Positions 45,001 to 53,248 of a stretch of 64,000 bases of DNA are shown here, one piece after another. Every line of letters starts with the position of its first letter. Within the stretch, counting starts at the first letter, position 1. Origin of the DNA: Pseudomonas lalkuanensis (GTDB lineage: Bacteria > Pseudomonadota > Gammaproteobacteria > Pseudomonadales > Pseudomonadaceae); NCBI RefSeq assembly GCF_008807375.1, contig NZ_CP043311.1, positions 1,096,001-1,160,000 of the forward strand. Direction: 5' to 3'. The position numbers and the translations under genes were made by a program. A model generated the notes under the pieces. That model saw only the letters and a list, made by a program, of their open reading frames with translations. It was not told the DNA's origin and searched no databases.

Positions 45001-45950
45001 TGCTGCAGCGCCAGTGGTCCGAGACCAGCTATCGTGTCCAGCGCCTGCGTGACAACGCCGACTGCGCTGACCAGGAATTCGATGCACTGCTGGAAGAAGA
45101 CAACCCCGGCCTGTCCGTCAAACTCAGCTTCGACGTCAACCAGGATATCGCCGCGCCCTACATCAAGAAGGGCGTGCGTCCGCAGGTGGCGATCCTCCGC
45201 GAGCAGGGCGTGAACGGCCAGGTGGAAATGGCTGCCGCCTTCGACCGCGCCGGCTTCTCCGCCATCGACGTGCACATGAGCGACATCCTCGCCGGCCGCG
45301 TCAGCCTGGAAGACTTCAAGGGCCTGGTGGCCTGCGGTGGTTTCTCCTACGGCGACGTGCTCGGCGCCGGTGAAGGCTGGGCCAAGTCGATCCTGTTCAA
45401 CACCCGTGCCCGTGAAGGCTTCCAGGCCTTCTTCGAGCGCAAGGACAGCTTCGCCCTGGGCGTGTGCAACGGCTGCCAGATGATGTCCAACCTGCACGAA
45501 CTGATTCCCGGCACCGAGTTCTGGCCGCACTTCGTGCGTAACCGCTCGGAGCAGTTCGAAGCCCGTGTGGCCATGGTCCAGGTGCAGGAGTCGTCCTCGA
45601 TCTTCCTGCGTGGCATGGCCGGTTCGCGCATGCCGATCGCCATCGCCCACGGCGAAGGCCATGCCGAATTCGAGAGCGAAGAGGCGTTGCTGGAAGCCGA
45701 TCTGTCCGGCTGCGTGTCCATGCGCTTCGTCGATACCCACGGCAAGGTCACCGAGACCTATCCGGCGAACCCCAACGGCTCGCCCCGTGGCATCACCGGC
45801 CTCACCAGCCGCGACGGCCGCGTGACCATCATGATGCCGCACCCGGAGCGCGTGTTCCGTGCCGTGCAGAACTCCTGGCGCCCGGACGAGTGGCAGGAAG
45901 ACGGCGGCTGGATGCGCATGTTCCGCAACGCCCGCGTCTGGGTGGATTAA
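42054..45950 (+). CDS. purL: Phosphoribosylformylglycinamidine synthase (large single-chain)
   Basis: Fourth step of purine synthesis, FGAR to FGAM. 1298 aa, the fused proteobacterial form: N-terminal PurS-like part, linker, two AIRS-type halves with ATP site ([20 protein letters not shown]) and a C-terminal glutamine amidotransferase with GVCNGCQMM (nucleophile Cys) and [14 protein letters not shown] 42054 ([11 protein letters not shown]) is the conserved start; the frame is open further upstream but no SD supports it. Confidence 0.97.
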   Translation: MLILRGAPALSAFRHGKLLEQLTQKVPAVSGLYAEFTHFAEVTGVLSGEEEQVLARLLKYGPSVPVQEPSGRLFLVVPRFGTISPWSSKATDIARNCGLAKIERLERGIAYYVAGEISDAEAQLVSSTLHDRMTQLVLAGQEEAAGLFSHAQPKPLTAVDILGGGRAALEKANVELGLALAEDEIDYLVKSFNELGRNPHDVELMMFAQANSEHCRHKIFNASWDIDGQAQEKSLFGMIKNTYEMHREGVLSAYKDNASVIEGFTAGRFFPDPVTRQYGATQEPVHILMKVETHNHPTAIAPFPGASTGSGGEIRDEGATGRGAKPKAGLTGFTVSNLQIPGFEQPWEKPYGKPERIVTPLDIMIEGPLGGAAFNNEFGRPALTGYFRTFEQAIDTPHGEEVRGYHKPIMLAGGMGNIRAEHVQKGEISVGAKLIVLGGPAMLIGLGGGAASSMATGASSADLDFASVQRDNPEMERRCQEVIDRCWQMGSENPIKFIHDVGAGGISNALPELINDGGRGGRFELRAVPNDEPGMSPLEIWCNESQERYVLSVDAADFERFKAICERERCPFAVVGEATLERHLTVADSHFGNKPVDMPLEVLLGKPPRMHRSVSREAELGDDFAAAELDIEEAVSRVLHHPAVASKNFLITIGDRTITGLVARDQMVGPWQVPVADCAVTATSFDVYTGEAMAMGERTPLALLNAPASGRMAVGETITNLAASKIEKLGDIKLSANWMAAAGHPGEDARLYDTVKAVGMELCPALGITIPVGKDSMSMKTRWQDEGADKSVTSPLSLIVTGFAPVTDVRKTLTPQLRLDKGETDLILVDLGRGQNRMGGSILAQVYSKIGQQVPDVDDAEDLKAFFAVIQGLNADGHLLAYHDRSDGGLLATVLEMAFAGHCGLDLYLDALADNREGLTSVLFNEELGAVIQVRQDATPEVLAQFSAAGLGDCVAVIGQPFNGANVAISFNGEAVFGGERRMLQRQWSETSYRVQRLRDNADCADQEFDALLEEDNPGLSVKLSFDVNQDIAAPYIKKGVRPQVAILREQGVNGQVEMAAAFDRAGFSAIDVHMSDILAGRVSLEDFKGLVACGGFSYGDVLGAGEGWAKSILFNTRAREGFQAFFERKDSFALGVCNGCQMMSNLHELIPGTEFWPHFVRNRSEQFEARVAMVQVQESSSIFLRGMAGSRMPIAIAHGEGHAEFESEEALLEADLSGCVSMRFVDTHGKVTETYPANPNGSPRGITGLTSRDGRVTIMMPHPERVFRAVQNSWRPDEWQEDGGWMRMFRNARVWVD

Positions 45951-45974
45951 TAGCCGGCCGAAGGCCATCTGATG

Positions 45975-46020
45975 CCCTTCTCCCGCCTGCGGGAGAGGGT
46001 GCCCGAAGGGCGGGAGAGGG
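45975..46020. repeat. GGGAGAGGG-type intergenic palindrome
   Basis: CCCTTCTCCCGC (45975-45986), CT, GCGGGAGAGGG (45989-45999) with one bulged base, then a second GGCGGGAGAGGG ending at 46020 that could pair with the same left arm. Same signature as the two palindromes inside the alginate operon (56680-56789). Confidence 0.6.
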
Positions 46021-46095
46021 CTGTTCCAGTCGGTTCAGGCTTCTGTTCCAGGGCACGAGAGGCCTCAGATTGGCCTGCTCGGACATCGACAGGAA

Positions 46096-46130
46096 AAGGC
46101 GGGAGAAGGCACTCTTCTCCCGCCTTTTTC
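46096..46130 (+). terminator. Intrinsic terminator downstream of purL
   Basis: AAGGCGGGAGAAG (46096-46108), loop GCACT, CTTCTCCCGCCTT (46114-46126), then TTTC. A 13-bp perfect stem, 18 nt before the next gene. Confidence 0.85.
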
Positions 46131-46147
46131 GTTTCCGAGCCGCGCCC

Positions 46148-46408
46148 ATGCCGGACCCGATCCTGCCTGAAGTCCGCCTGCTGCAACCCGGCGACCGATG
46201 CCGCCTTTGCCGCTGCGGCCGTTCGGAACGATTGCCCGATTGCCCGTCCGACTGCCCCGATGGCCTCAGCCTGACCGCCCGCCGCGAGCAACGCCTGCTG
46301 CTCTGTCGCTGCGGCCAGTCCAAACGGCTGCCCTGGTGCGATGGCAGCCACAGCCCGCCCACCCCGAGGCTTGGCCAGCGTTGGCGGCGCTTCTGGAAAG
46401 GTGAGTAG
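46148..46408 (+). CDS. Tandem CDGSH-like iron-sulfur protein
   Basis: 86 aa, small and basic. The second motif (residues 53-68, CRCGQSKRLPWCDGSH) is a complete CDGSH [2Fe-2S] site: Cys53, Cys55, Cys64, His68. The first motif (21-36, CRCGRSERLPDCPSDC) aligns to it residue for residue, but the His position is Cys36 and DGS becomes PSD. So either a second cluster with four Cys or a remnant. Function unknown; CDGSH proteins carry redox-active, labile clusters. ATG 46148. Confidence 0.8.
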   Translation: MPDPILPEVRLLQPGDRCRLCRCGRSERLPDCPSDCPDGLSLTARREQRLLLCRCGQSKRLPWCDGSHSPPTPRLGQRWRRFWKGE

Positions 46409-46564
46409 GGCTTCCCCTTTATCGCCAGATGCACTTTCCCGTGGAGAACGCTTTTGCGCACCATGGGTCCAACTCGCGTATGTGAACAGGGCCTCGGTAA
46501 AATGAAGTCAAAATGCCATCATGGCCGAGTATGAACCCGTCGTTGGATCCACGCGGAGAACCCG

Positions 46565-46882
46565 ATGTACAAGCTGTGTTTCTATGTCCCGGAGAGCCAT
46601 CTCGAACCTGTGAAAAAGGCCATTTTCGCCGCAGGCGGGGGGCGCATCGGCGCCTATGACAGCTGCTGCTGGCAGGCGCTCGGCCAGGGTCAGTTCCGTC
46701 CGCTCGAGGGCAGCAGTCCCTACCTGGGCCAGACCGGCACCGTCGAGCATGTAGCCGAATGGAAAGTGGAAATGGTCGTCGCCGACGAAGTGATCCACGA
46801 GGCGGTCAAGGCCCTGAAGAAGGCCCACCCTTACGAGACTCCGGCCTTCGAAGTCTGGCGCCTCTCCGACCTGGTGTTCTGA
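46565..46882 (+). CDS. NIF3-like/YqfO domain protein
   Basis: 105 aa, matching the small NIF3 (YqfO-insert, CutA-like) domain: MYKLCFYVPESHLEPVKKAI, GAYDSCCWQALGQGQFRP, HPYETPAFEVWRL. A GTP cyclohydrolase-type metal enzyme half is not present; only the inserted alpha/beta domain is encoded. Homologues sit next to purL in Pseudomonas. Function unknown. Confidence 0.85.
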   Translation: MYKLCFYVPESHLEPVKKAIFAAGGGRIGAYDSCCWQALGQGQFRPLEGSSPYLGQTGTVEHVAEWKVEMVVADEVIHEAVKALKKAHPYETPAFEVWRLSDLVF

Positions 46883-47755
46883 TCAGCGAAACGCCGCGCG
46901 GTAGGCCCCTGGCGTAGCGCCAACCGCCGTGCGGAAGCGATTGCTGAAGTGACTGGCACTGGCGAAGCCGCACGCCAGGGCGATCTCCCCAAGGGGCAAT
47001 TCGCCATCCCGCAGCAACTTGCGCGCCCGCACCAGGCGGCGCGCCAGTACGTACTGGTGCGGCGGCATGCCGAAGCTTTCGCGGAACATCCGCGCGAAGT
47101 GATATTCCGACAGCGCCGCAAAGGTCGCCAGTTCGCCCAGGCTGATGGGCTCGGCCAGGCGATTCTCGATGTACTCCATGAGACGCCGGCGCAGCACCGG
47201 CGCCAGTCCCCCTTTCAGGCGCAGGCCATCACGCATCCCGGCCTGGGTCAGCAGGCTGTGGTGGATCATGTCGTGGGCCAGGCTGGTCGCCCGCAGGCGC
47301 TCGGCGGGCTCGTCCCAGTCCAGGGCGATCAGCTGGCGGAAATTCCGCGCCTGCTGTGGATCGTCGAGGAAGGTGCGCTCGCGCAGCTGCAACTCACGGG
47401 GTTCTCGATCCAGCAGGGTGACCGCGGCCTGGGCGAAGTGCTCGGCACTGAAGTAGAGGTGCGCCAGGCGGATTTCGCCGTTGATCACCCATGAGGATTC
47501 ATGCCCGGCGGGAAGGATGCACAGCTTGTCCGGTGCGCCCTTGGTATCCGGCCGCTCGCGGCGGAAGGTGCCGGTGCCGCCCGCCAGGTAGCAGGACAGC
47601 GTGTGCACCTTCGGTCCCTGGTAGTCCCGGGCGTCGTGGTGATTGCTCCAGAGGGCCGCGCCCAGGCCGTCGCCAAGCTCCGCGCAATGCTCCAGGCGAG
47701 CGTTGGGCGAACTGCTGAGGGACTGGAATACCTGGTTCTGTTCGAGTAGCGACAT
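46883..47755 (-). CDS. AraC-family transcriptional regulator
   Basis: 290 aa: N-terminal sensor domain (HTLSCYLAGGTGTFRRE, DKLCILPAGHESSW) of cupin type, C-terminal double helix-turn-helix (ISLGELATFAALSEYHFARM, GEIALACGFASASHFSNRF). ATG 47755 gives SLLEQNQVFQS; start is uncertain because the frame is open upstream. Divergent from the exporter gene, which it may control. Confidence 0.88.
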   Translation of the reverse strand: MSLLEQNQVFQSLSSSPNARLEHCAELGDGLGAALWSNHHDARDYQGPKVHTLSCYLAGGTGTFRRERPDTKGAPDKLCILPAGHESSWVINGEIRLAHLYFSAEHFAQAAVTLLDREPRELQLRERTFLDDPQQARNFRQLIALDWDEPAERLRATSLAHDMIHHSLLTQAGMRDGLRLKGGLAPVLRRRLMEYIENRLAEPISLGELATFAALSEYHFARMFRESFGMPPHQYVLARRLVRARKLLRDGELPLGEIALACGFASASHFSNRFRTAVGATPGAYRAAFR

Positions 47756-47833
47756 GGGCTGGGCCGGCCGGTTGGCGAATGAAGTCCATGCTAACGCGCG
47801 TGGATGGACGCGGGCAGTCTTCCGACAAGATAA

Positions 47834-47850
47834 GCGCAAGTTTGTGCAAG
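47834..47850 (+). promoter_or_regulatory. Candidate operator with direct repeats between AraC and exporter genes
   Basis: GCGCAAG (47834-47840) and GTGCAAG (47844-47850) start 10 bp apart, i.e. one helical turn, in the 148-nt divergent region. AraC proteins often bind such direct repeats. A weak call from pattern alone. Confidence 0.35.
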
Positions 47851-47903
47851 CGGGGCAGTGGGGGCGGGCGGAGACTGGCTCCATCGAAACCGGAGTCACC
47901 GTG

Positions 47904-48809
47904 ATGAACCTGTCCCTCTACTTGCTCACTGTCCTGATCTGGGGCACCACCTGGATCGCCATCAAGCTGCAGATGGGCAGCGTCGCCATTCCCGCCTCCA
48001 TCGCCTACCGCTTTGCCCTGGCCGCCGCCGTGCTTTTCGCCATCCTGCTGCTCAGCCGCCGCCTGCAGAAGGTCGACAGTCGCGCCCAGATGATCTGCCT
48101 GGCCCAGGGGCTGTGCCTGTTCTGTGTCAACTTCATGTGCTTCTACACCGCCAGCCAGTGGATCCCCAGCGGCCTGATCGCCGTGGTGTTCTCCACCGCC
48201 ACCCTGTGGAATGCCCTCAATGCACGCATCTTCTTCGGCCAGCGCATCGCGCCGAACGTGCTTGCCGGTGGCGGCCTCGGCCTTCTCGGCCTGGGGTTGC
48301 TGTTCTGGCCGGAACTCTCGCACCACAGCGCCAGCCGTGAAACCTTCATCGGCCTGGGACTGGCCCTGCTCGGCACCCTGTGCTTCTCCGCCGGCAACAT
48401 GCTCTCCAGCCTGCAACAGAAGGCCGGCCTCAAGCCGCTGACCACCAATGCCTGGGGCATGTTCTACGGCGCCCTGATGCTCAGCGCCTGGTGCCTGGTC
48501 AGCGGTACGCCGTTCGACGTCGAATGGAACGCCCGCTACATCGGTTCTCTGCTCTACCTGGCCATTCCCGGCTCGGTCATCGGCTTCACCGCCTACCTGA
48601 CCCTGGTGGGCCGCATGGGGCCGGAACGCGCCGCCTACTGCACGGTGCTGTTCCCCGTGGTGGCGCTGAACATCTCGGCCTTCGTCGAGGGTTACCAGTG
48701 GACGCTGCCGGCACTGTTCGGCCTGGCCCTGGTGATGGCCGGCAACGTACTGGTGTTCCGCAAGCCCAAGCCGGCCATGCCGGTCGCCACCACGGCGGGC
48801 CGCGCATGA
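47904..48809 (+). CDS. EamA-family (DMT superfamily) exporter
   Basis: 301 aa with ten hydrophobic segments in two EamA halves (LSLYLLTVLIWGTTWIAIKL at the start, IPGSVIGFTAYLTLVGRMG in the second half). Such proteins usually export amino acids or other metabolites; substrate unknown. ATG 47904 is next to a GTG at 47901. Overlaps the cupin gene by 4 nt. Confidence 0.88.
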   Translation: MNLSLYLLTVLIWGTTWIAIKLQMGSVAIPASIAYRFALAAAVLFAILLLSRRLQKVDSRAQMICLAQGLCLFCVNFMCFYTASQWIPSGLIAVVFSTATLWNALNARIFFGQRIAPNVLAGGGLGLLGLGLLFWPELSHHSASRETFIGLGLALLGTLCFSAGNMLSSLQQKAGLKPLTTNAWGMFYGALMLSAWCLVSGTPFDVEWNARYIGSLLYLAIPGSVIGFTAYLTLVGRMGPERAAYCTVLFPVVALNISAFVEGYQWTLPALFGLALVMAGNVLVFRKPKPAMPVATTAGRA

Positions 48810-49126
48810 GCGCCGGGCAGGTGGTACGCGGCCGCGACTTCACTGCGCAGAGGGCCTGGGGCGCGCTGGACATCGCCAACCTCGACGGCACCACGGTGCG
48901 CCTGCACTGGACCGACCAGCCCTACATCTGGCACGTCAACGACGGCCAGGAGGTCTTCGTGGTGCTGGATGGCGAGGTGGAAATGCGCTACCGGGACGCG
49001 GGAGAGGAATGCCGCGTCCGGCTGGGCGTGGGGGACATCTTCTACGCCGGGATCGGCTGCGAACATGTCGCCCATCCCAAGGGGGCGGCACGCATCCTCG
49101 TGATCGAGAAGGAGGGCAGTGTCTAG
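48806..49126 (+). CDS. Small cupin-domain protein
   Basis: 106 aa single-domain cupin: QEVFVVLDGEVEMRYRDAGE, LGVGDIFYAGIGCEHVAHP. The metal-binding His/Glu set is partial. Translationally coupled to the exporter (ATGA), so probably the same function, perhaps handling the same compound. Substrate unknown. Confidence 0.85.
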   Translation: MSAGQVVRGRDFTAQRAWGALDIANLDGTTVRLHWTDQPYIWHVNDGQEVFVVLDGEVEMRYRDAGEECRVRLGVGDIFYAGIGCEHVAHPKGAARILVIEKEGSV

Positions 49127-49133
49127 TCCGTCT

Positions 49134-49679
49134 TCAACCGTTGAGAGGATGGCTCAGGTAGAGCGCGACTTCTTCGGGCGCCACCTCGGTCGGGTCGTAG
49201 AGCATGGTGTTGAGGCCGCAGAAGGTGAAGCCGGCGCGCTGGTAGAAGCCGATGGCCGGGTGGTTGCTGGTCTGGGTTTCCAGCCAGAGGCAGCGCATCG
49301 CCTGGCTGCGCGCATAGGTCATGGCGCCGCCCAGGAGCGTCCGGCCGATTCCCTGGCCCTGGTGCTTTGGTGCCACGAACAGCGCACTCAACTCGGCGCT
49401 GCGGTTCCAGGGCACCAGCCGCACGCAGGCGAAACCGGCCAGGCTGCCATCGCGGGCTTCGGCGGCCAGGGCGAAATCGGCATCCGCCACATCATCGGGG
49501 AAGGCGTTGGCGTCGTAGGCCTTGTGGAACGGCTCGGGCAGCGCTTCCTCCACCAGCCGCAGGGCCAGGCCATCGGCCTCGACCCGCCAGATATGGGACG
49601 TGCAATAGGAAGCATCGAATGCGGTGAGCCGCTCGCTGTCGGCCGGTACGCGAAGGGGGCGGTAGTTCATGGTGGACAT
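49134..49679 (-). CDS. GNAT-family acetyltransferase
   Basis: 181 aa. The acetyl-CoA loop QGQGIGRTLL follows LSALFVAPKH, a normal GNAT order; WLETQTSNHPAIGFYQRAGF completes the fold. The N-terminal part (SYCTSHIWRVEADGLALRL) resembles streptothricin/aminoglycoside-type acetyltransferases, but a drug substrate is not shown. Converges with the cupin gene. Confidence 0.87.
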   Translation of the reverse strand: MSTMNYRPLRVPADSERLTAFDASYCTSHIWRVEADGLALRLVEEALPEPFHKAYDANAFPDDVADADFALAAEARDGSLAGFACVRLVPWNRSAELSALFVAPKHQGQGIGRTLLGGAMTYARSQAMRCLWLETQTSNHPAIGFYQRAGFTFCGLNTMLYDPTEVAPEEVALYLSHPLNG

Positions 49680-49691
49680 CCTTGTGCGGCG

Positions 49692-50060
49692 TCAGCGGAA
49701 TCTCGCGAACACCCGTTCCGACAGAAGCAATGCGGCCATTACCGGATAGCAGAGGTAATGCACCAGGAGCAGCAGGACGCCCATGGGGCTGGGGGTGTCC
49801 TGCAAGGTCATCATCGTCAGCAGTCCTAGGTATAGCAGCCCGAGCAGGCCACCGTAGCCGAGGACGATGCGCCAGCGCTCGCCCGGTTCCGGTGCGCGGC
49901 GCTGGAGGAAGCGGAAGGCCAGGGCCAGCAGGGCGGCCGTGGCGGCGGCGATCAGCAGGGTGGCGAAAATGCCGCCAACTTTGGCGAAGCTGCGCAAGAG
50001 CAGGTTCAGGACGATGGCCAGGGCCACGCCGCCGACGGCGTAGCGCATGGGGAGCGACAT
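49692..50060 (-). CDS. Small integral membrane protein, unknown
   Basis: 122 aa with four predicted membrane helices: MRYAVGGVALAIVLNLLL, GIFATLLIAAATAALLALAF, IVLGYGGLLGLLYLGLLTM and GVLLLLVHYLCYPVMAALLL. No known motif. ATG 50060 is set by a hydrophobic start; the longer frame upstream lies in repeat sequence. Starts 12 nt before the acetyltransferase on the same strand. Confidence 0.7.
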   Translation of the reverse strand: MSLPMRYAVGGVALAIVLNLLLRSFAKVGGIFATLLIAAATAALLALAFRFLQRRAPEPGERWRIVLGYGGLLGLLYLGLLTMMTLQDTPSPMGVLLLLVHYLCYPVMAALLLSERVFARFR

Positions 50061-50110
50061 GGTGGTTCCTCGGGACCGGGACGGGGATAACTCTAGCTGC
50101 TTGGCATTGA

Positions 50111-50213
50111 ACGTGGGTTGGTGCCGAGCGAAGCGAGGCCCAACGCATCGCCGAAGTACCGCCCGTGACACTGAGCAGCCGCTGATGGGAATCGCTGTGC
50201 TCCACCCATCCTA
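50111..50213. repeat. Paired intergenic repeat (GTTGG..CCAAC and GATGGG..CCCATC)
   Basis: First half: GTTGG (50117-50121) with CCAAC (50140-50144) around GAGCGAAGCGAGG. Second half: GATGGG (50184-50189) with CCCATC (50205-50210) around AATCGCTGTGCTCCA. Both halves look like common Pseudomonas intergenic repeats that pair this way. They fill the gap between the SDR and the membrane protein gene. Confidence 0.6.
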
Positions 50214-51041
50214 TAACTCGACTCCGAGTCCGAAGCGCTTCTTCAGCACCCGCTCCAGCAACGATCGCGGCACCCAGCGCGCCAGCAGGGGCAGGGCGCG
50301 GCTGCCGTTGCCGATGCGTACCAGCGCCGGACGCGGTTTGCGTTGCACTGCAGCGAGCAGGCTGCGGGCGAAGTCCGCGGCCGGGGTGGGATTGTCCTGG
50401 GAGGCGCGGGCACGGGCGCGGATGCCTTCGCGCACCGGCCACCAGGGCGAATCTTCGGCGATCAGGTTTTCCGCCTCGCGAGTGGCGCTGGCGCCGAAGC
50501 TGGAGGCGATGGCGCCGGGCTGCACTTCCATCAGGTCGATGCCGAAGGGCGCCAGTTCCAGGCGCAGGGCATCGGAAAGGGCATGCACCGCCGCCTTGGA
50601 GGCGCAGTAGGCGCCGGCGAAGGGAGTGACCAGCACGCCGGAGACGCTGCCGATGTTCACCACCAGGCCACGGCGCGTGCGCAGCAGCGGGAAACAGGTG
50701 CGGGTCACATCCACCAGGGCGAAGACGTTGGTGTCGAACTGCTTTCGCAGGGCTTCGACGCCGCCGTCCAGCAGTGGCCCCATGGCGCCGAAACCTGCGT
50801 TGTTCACCAGCACGTCGAGGCCGCCTCCCTCCTGCTCCAGGCGCGCGGCGAGGGCCGCTACGCCGGCCTGGTCATTCACGTCCAGCTCGACGGCGATGAA
50901 GCCGGCGGCTTCCAGAGCGGCCAGGTCCTGCGGCTTGCGGGCCGTGGCCCAGACGCTGTAGCCGGCGGCCTTGAAGGCGTCGGCCAGGGCGCGGCCGATG
51001 CCGCTGGAGCAACCGGTGATCAGGGCGGTGGGAGTGGGCAT
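50211..51041 (-). CDS. Short-chain dehydrogenase/reductase
   Basis: 276 aa, classical SDR: ALITGCSSGIGRALADAF (NAD(P) loop TGxxxGIG), NNAGFGAMG, and catalytic Tyr/Lys in GAYCASKAAVHAL with Ser in NIGSVSGVLV. Substrate unknown. ATG 51041 chosen; the upstream frame is not typical. Confidence 0.88.
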   Translation of the reverse strand: MPTPTALITGCSSGIGRALADAFKAAGYSVWATARKPQDLAALEAAGFIAVELDVNDQAGVAALAARLEQEGGGLDVLVNNAGFGAMGPLLDGGVEALRKQFDTNVFALVDVTRTCFPLLRTRRGLVVNIGSVSGVLVTPFAGAYCASKAAVHALSDALRLELAPFGIDLMEVQPGAIASSFGASATREAENLIAEDSPWWPVREGIRARARASQDNPTPAADFARSLLAAVQRKPRPALVRIGNGSRALPLLARWVPRSLLERVLKKRFGLGVEL

Positions 51042-51126
51042 GGCGTGTCCTTGTACGCGGAATGTCGGGTTTCGCTTCGCGCCGACCTGTGCGGCCCGCA
51101 GCAACCTGCGGTCGCTGGGCGGGCGA

Positions 51127-51591
51127 TCAGTCGACGAATGTGCCACGCAGATTGGCGGCGCGAAACTCCAGGGATTGTGCGCGATAACCCTGGCGAATGG
51201 GCGGGAGTGCGAGGCAGTCCTGCCACTGGGCGCCCGGCTGCAGTTCGGAGGGGCCGAGGTAGCGCGGACGTTCGTAGCTGGGCTGTGCCAGGTTGATGGT
51301 GTCGCCGGGGCGGAATGCCTCTACCTGCCAGGCGAAATCACGCAGGACCGCGTCGCCGCCATTGCGTACCCGGATCGACAGCGGACGGTCGGCAGGGCAG
51401 CTTTGCGGGGCGTAGGAGAGCTGGATATCGAGGCGGGAGAAACGGCGTTCCGTGCCGCGTTCTTCCCAGAGCACCCAGAGGGCGATCAGGGCCACGCCGA
51501 GGACGGCCGCCAGGGACAGCGGCAGGGCCTTGGCCGGATAGCGCAGCAGCAGGATCAGCCAGGTCAGGAAGAGAACAGCGCCAATCAGCAT
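51127..51591 (-). CDS. Membrane-anchored protein of unknown function
   Basis: 154 aa: two adjacent hydrophobic segments (LIGAVLFLTWLILLLRY and LPLSLAAVLGVALIALWVLW, residues 2-42), then a 110-residue soluble beta-rich domain (LDIQLSYAPQSCPADRPLSI, WQDCLALPPIRQGYRAQSL). Not recognised. It starts 76 nt after the alginate gene algA on the same strand, with only a weak hairpin between (CCCGGT/ACCGGG, 51636-51652), so read-through from the alginate operon is possible. Confidence 0.65.
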   Translation of the reverse strand: MLIGAVLFLTWLILLLRYPAKALPLSLAAVLGVALIALWVLWEERGTERRFSRLDIQLSYAPQSCPADRPLSIRVRNGGDAVLRDFAWQVEAFRPGDTINLAQPSYERPRYLGPSELQPGAQWQDCLALPPIRQGYRAQSLEFRAANLRGTFVD

Positions 51592-51667
51592 GGAAAGACC
51601 TCCTTGAGGCCTTCCATGCTAGCGCAAGCGTGCGACCCGGTATTGCACCGGGCCGCTCGATGCGGGC

Positions 51668-53110
51668 TCAGCGGGCGATGCTGTGCACCGTCGCGCTTTG
51701 CGGCGCACGGCCGTATACGTCATCCAGACGCTCGATGTCGTCCTCACCCAGGTAGCTGCCGGACTGCACCTCGATGATCTCCAGCGGGATCTTGCCGGGG
51801 TTGGCCAGACGGTGCACGGAGGCGATCGGAATGTAGGTCGACTGGTTCTCGGTGAGCAGGAACACCTTGTCGTCACAGGTCACCTGGGCGGTGCCGGAGA
51901 CCACGATCCAGTGTTCGGCGCGGTGGTGGTGCATCTGCAGCGAAAGCTGCGCGCCCGGCTTCACGGTGATGTGCTTGACCTGGAAGCGGCCACCCATGTC
52001 CACCGAGTCGTAGGAACCCCAGGGGCGGTACACGGCGCAGTGGTTCTGGGTTTCGCTGCGGCCATCGGCGTCCAGCCTGTTGACCAGTTTCTTCACGTCC
52101 TGAACGCGGTCCTTGTGGGCGATCATCATGGCGTCCTTGGTTTCGACCACCACCACGTCGTCCAGGCCGATCACCGACACCAGCTTGCCGTTGCCGTGCA
52201 CCAGGCAGTTGTGGCTGTCCTGCACCACCACGTCGCCCTTGGTGACGTTGCCGTCCTGGTCCTTGTCGTGCACTTCCCAGATGGAGCTCCAGCTGCCCAC
52301 ATCGTTCCAGCCGGCCGAGAGCGGCACCACGCAGGCACGCTCGGTCTTCTCCATTACCGCGTAGTCGATGGAGTTGTCCGGGCAGCAGGCGAAGGTGGCC
52401 GAGTCGATGCTCACCGCGATGCCGTCACGCTTGCTGCGCTCCACGGCCAGCAGGCAGGTGTCGTAGATGTCCACGTCGTGGTGCTTCAGCTCTTCCAGGA
52501 AGCGGCTGGCGCGGAACAGGAACATGCCGCTGTTCCAGAAGTAGTCGCCGGACTCCACGTACTGGCGGGCCAGGTCCTCGTTCGGCTTCTCGACGAACTC
52601 GGCAACGCGGCTGATGCCATCCGGCAGGCGGACGTCGGCCTTGCTGCGGATATACCCATAACCGGTTTCCGGGCGCTCGGCGGGTACGCCGAAGAGCACC
52701 ATCTCGCCCTTTTCGGCGGCGATGGTGGCCAGTGCCAGGGCCTGCTGGAAGGCGCGCTGGTCGCGCAGCACGTGGTCGGCCGGGAGCACCAGCATCAGCT
52801 CGTCACGGCCTTCGGCCAACAGCTGCATGGCGGCGATCGCCACGGCCGGCGCGGTGTTGCGGCCGAAGGGCTCGAGCAGCATGGCCTGGGCCTGGATGCC
52901 GACGGCGTCGAGCTGCTCCTGCACGATGAAGCGGTGATCCTGGTTGGCCACCAGGACGGCCTGTTGCATGCCGTCGAAGTTCAGGCGCAGCAGGGTCTGC
53001 TGGAACAGGGTCTGTTCGCCGGTGAGGGCGAGGAACTGCTTGGGATACTGCTTGCGCGAAAGAGGCCAGAGGCGAGAGCCGCTACCGCCAGAAAGGATCA
53101 CGGGAATCAT
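51668..53110 (-). CDS. algA: Mannose-6-phosphate isomerase / GDP-mannose pyrophosphorylase
   Basis: Bifunctional enzyme giving GDP-mannose, the precursor of alginate. 480 aa: N-terminal nucleotidyltransferase (SGGSGSRLWPLSRKQYPKQF) and C-terminal cupin isomerase with zinc motif QMHHHRAEHWIVVSGTA. ATG 53110 gives IPVILSGG. Last gene of the canonical alginate operon. Confidence 0.97.
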   Translation of the reverse strand: MIPVILSGGSGSRLWPLSRKQYPKQFLALTGEQTLFQQTLLRLNFDGMQQAVLVANQDHRFIVQEQLDAVGIQAQAMLLEPFGRNTAPAVAIAAMQLLAEGRDELMLVLPADHVLRDQRAFQQALALATIAAEKGEMVLFGVPAERPETGYGYIRSKADVRLPDGISRVAEFVEKPNEDLARQYVESGDYFWNSGMFLFRASRFLEELKHHDVDIYDTCLLAVERSKRDGIAVSIDSATFACCPDNSIDYAVMEKTERACVVPLSAGWNDVGSWSSIWEVHDKDQDGNVTKGDVVVQDSHNCLVHGNGKLVSVIGLDDVVVVETKDAMMIAHKDRVQDVKKLVNRLDADGRSETQNHCAVYRPWGSYDSVDMGGRFQVKHITVKPGAQLSLQMHHHRAEHWIVVSGTAQVTCDDKVFLLTENQSTYIPIASVHRLANPGKIPLEIIEVQSGSYLGEDDIERLDDVYGRAPQSATVHSIAR

Positions 53111-53174
53111 GGTGTTTCTCCTAGAACTGTCATGGTTTGAGGGCACTGCTTCCATCGATCACATTTCTTTCTTT

Positions 53175-53225
53175 CCCGCCCTCTGCGTGGCGGGTAATGA
53201 CCGGCGCGGTTCATCCCGCACCGGT
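53175..53225 (-). other. Two hairpins in the algF-algA spacer
   Basis: CCCGCC (53175-53180) with GGCGGG (53189-53194); and ACCGGCGCGG (53200-53209) with CCGCACCGGT (53216-53225), one mismatch, loop TTCATC. They sit in the 138-nt gap between algF and algA. No T-tract follows on the minus strand. May attenuate or stabilise transcripts before algA. Confidence 0.4.
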
Positions 53226-53248
53226 TCTCGCTCCGTTGAGGACTGGCC

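Noticed and set aside
42003..45968. A 1,321-codon open frame antisense to purL
   Set aside because: High-GC codon usage leaves long shadow frames opposite real genes; it has no known domains, and the sense frame is clearly PurL.
49134..49679. GNAT gene as an antibiotic-resistance gene
   Set aside because: Only general resemblance to streptothricin acetyltransferases, no mobile context; substrate cannot be read.
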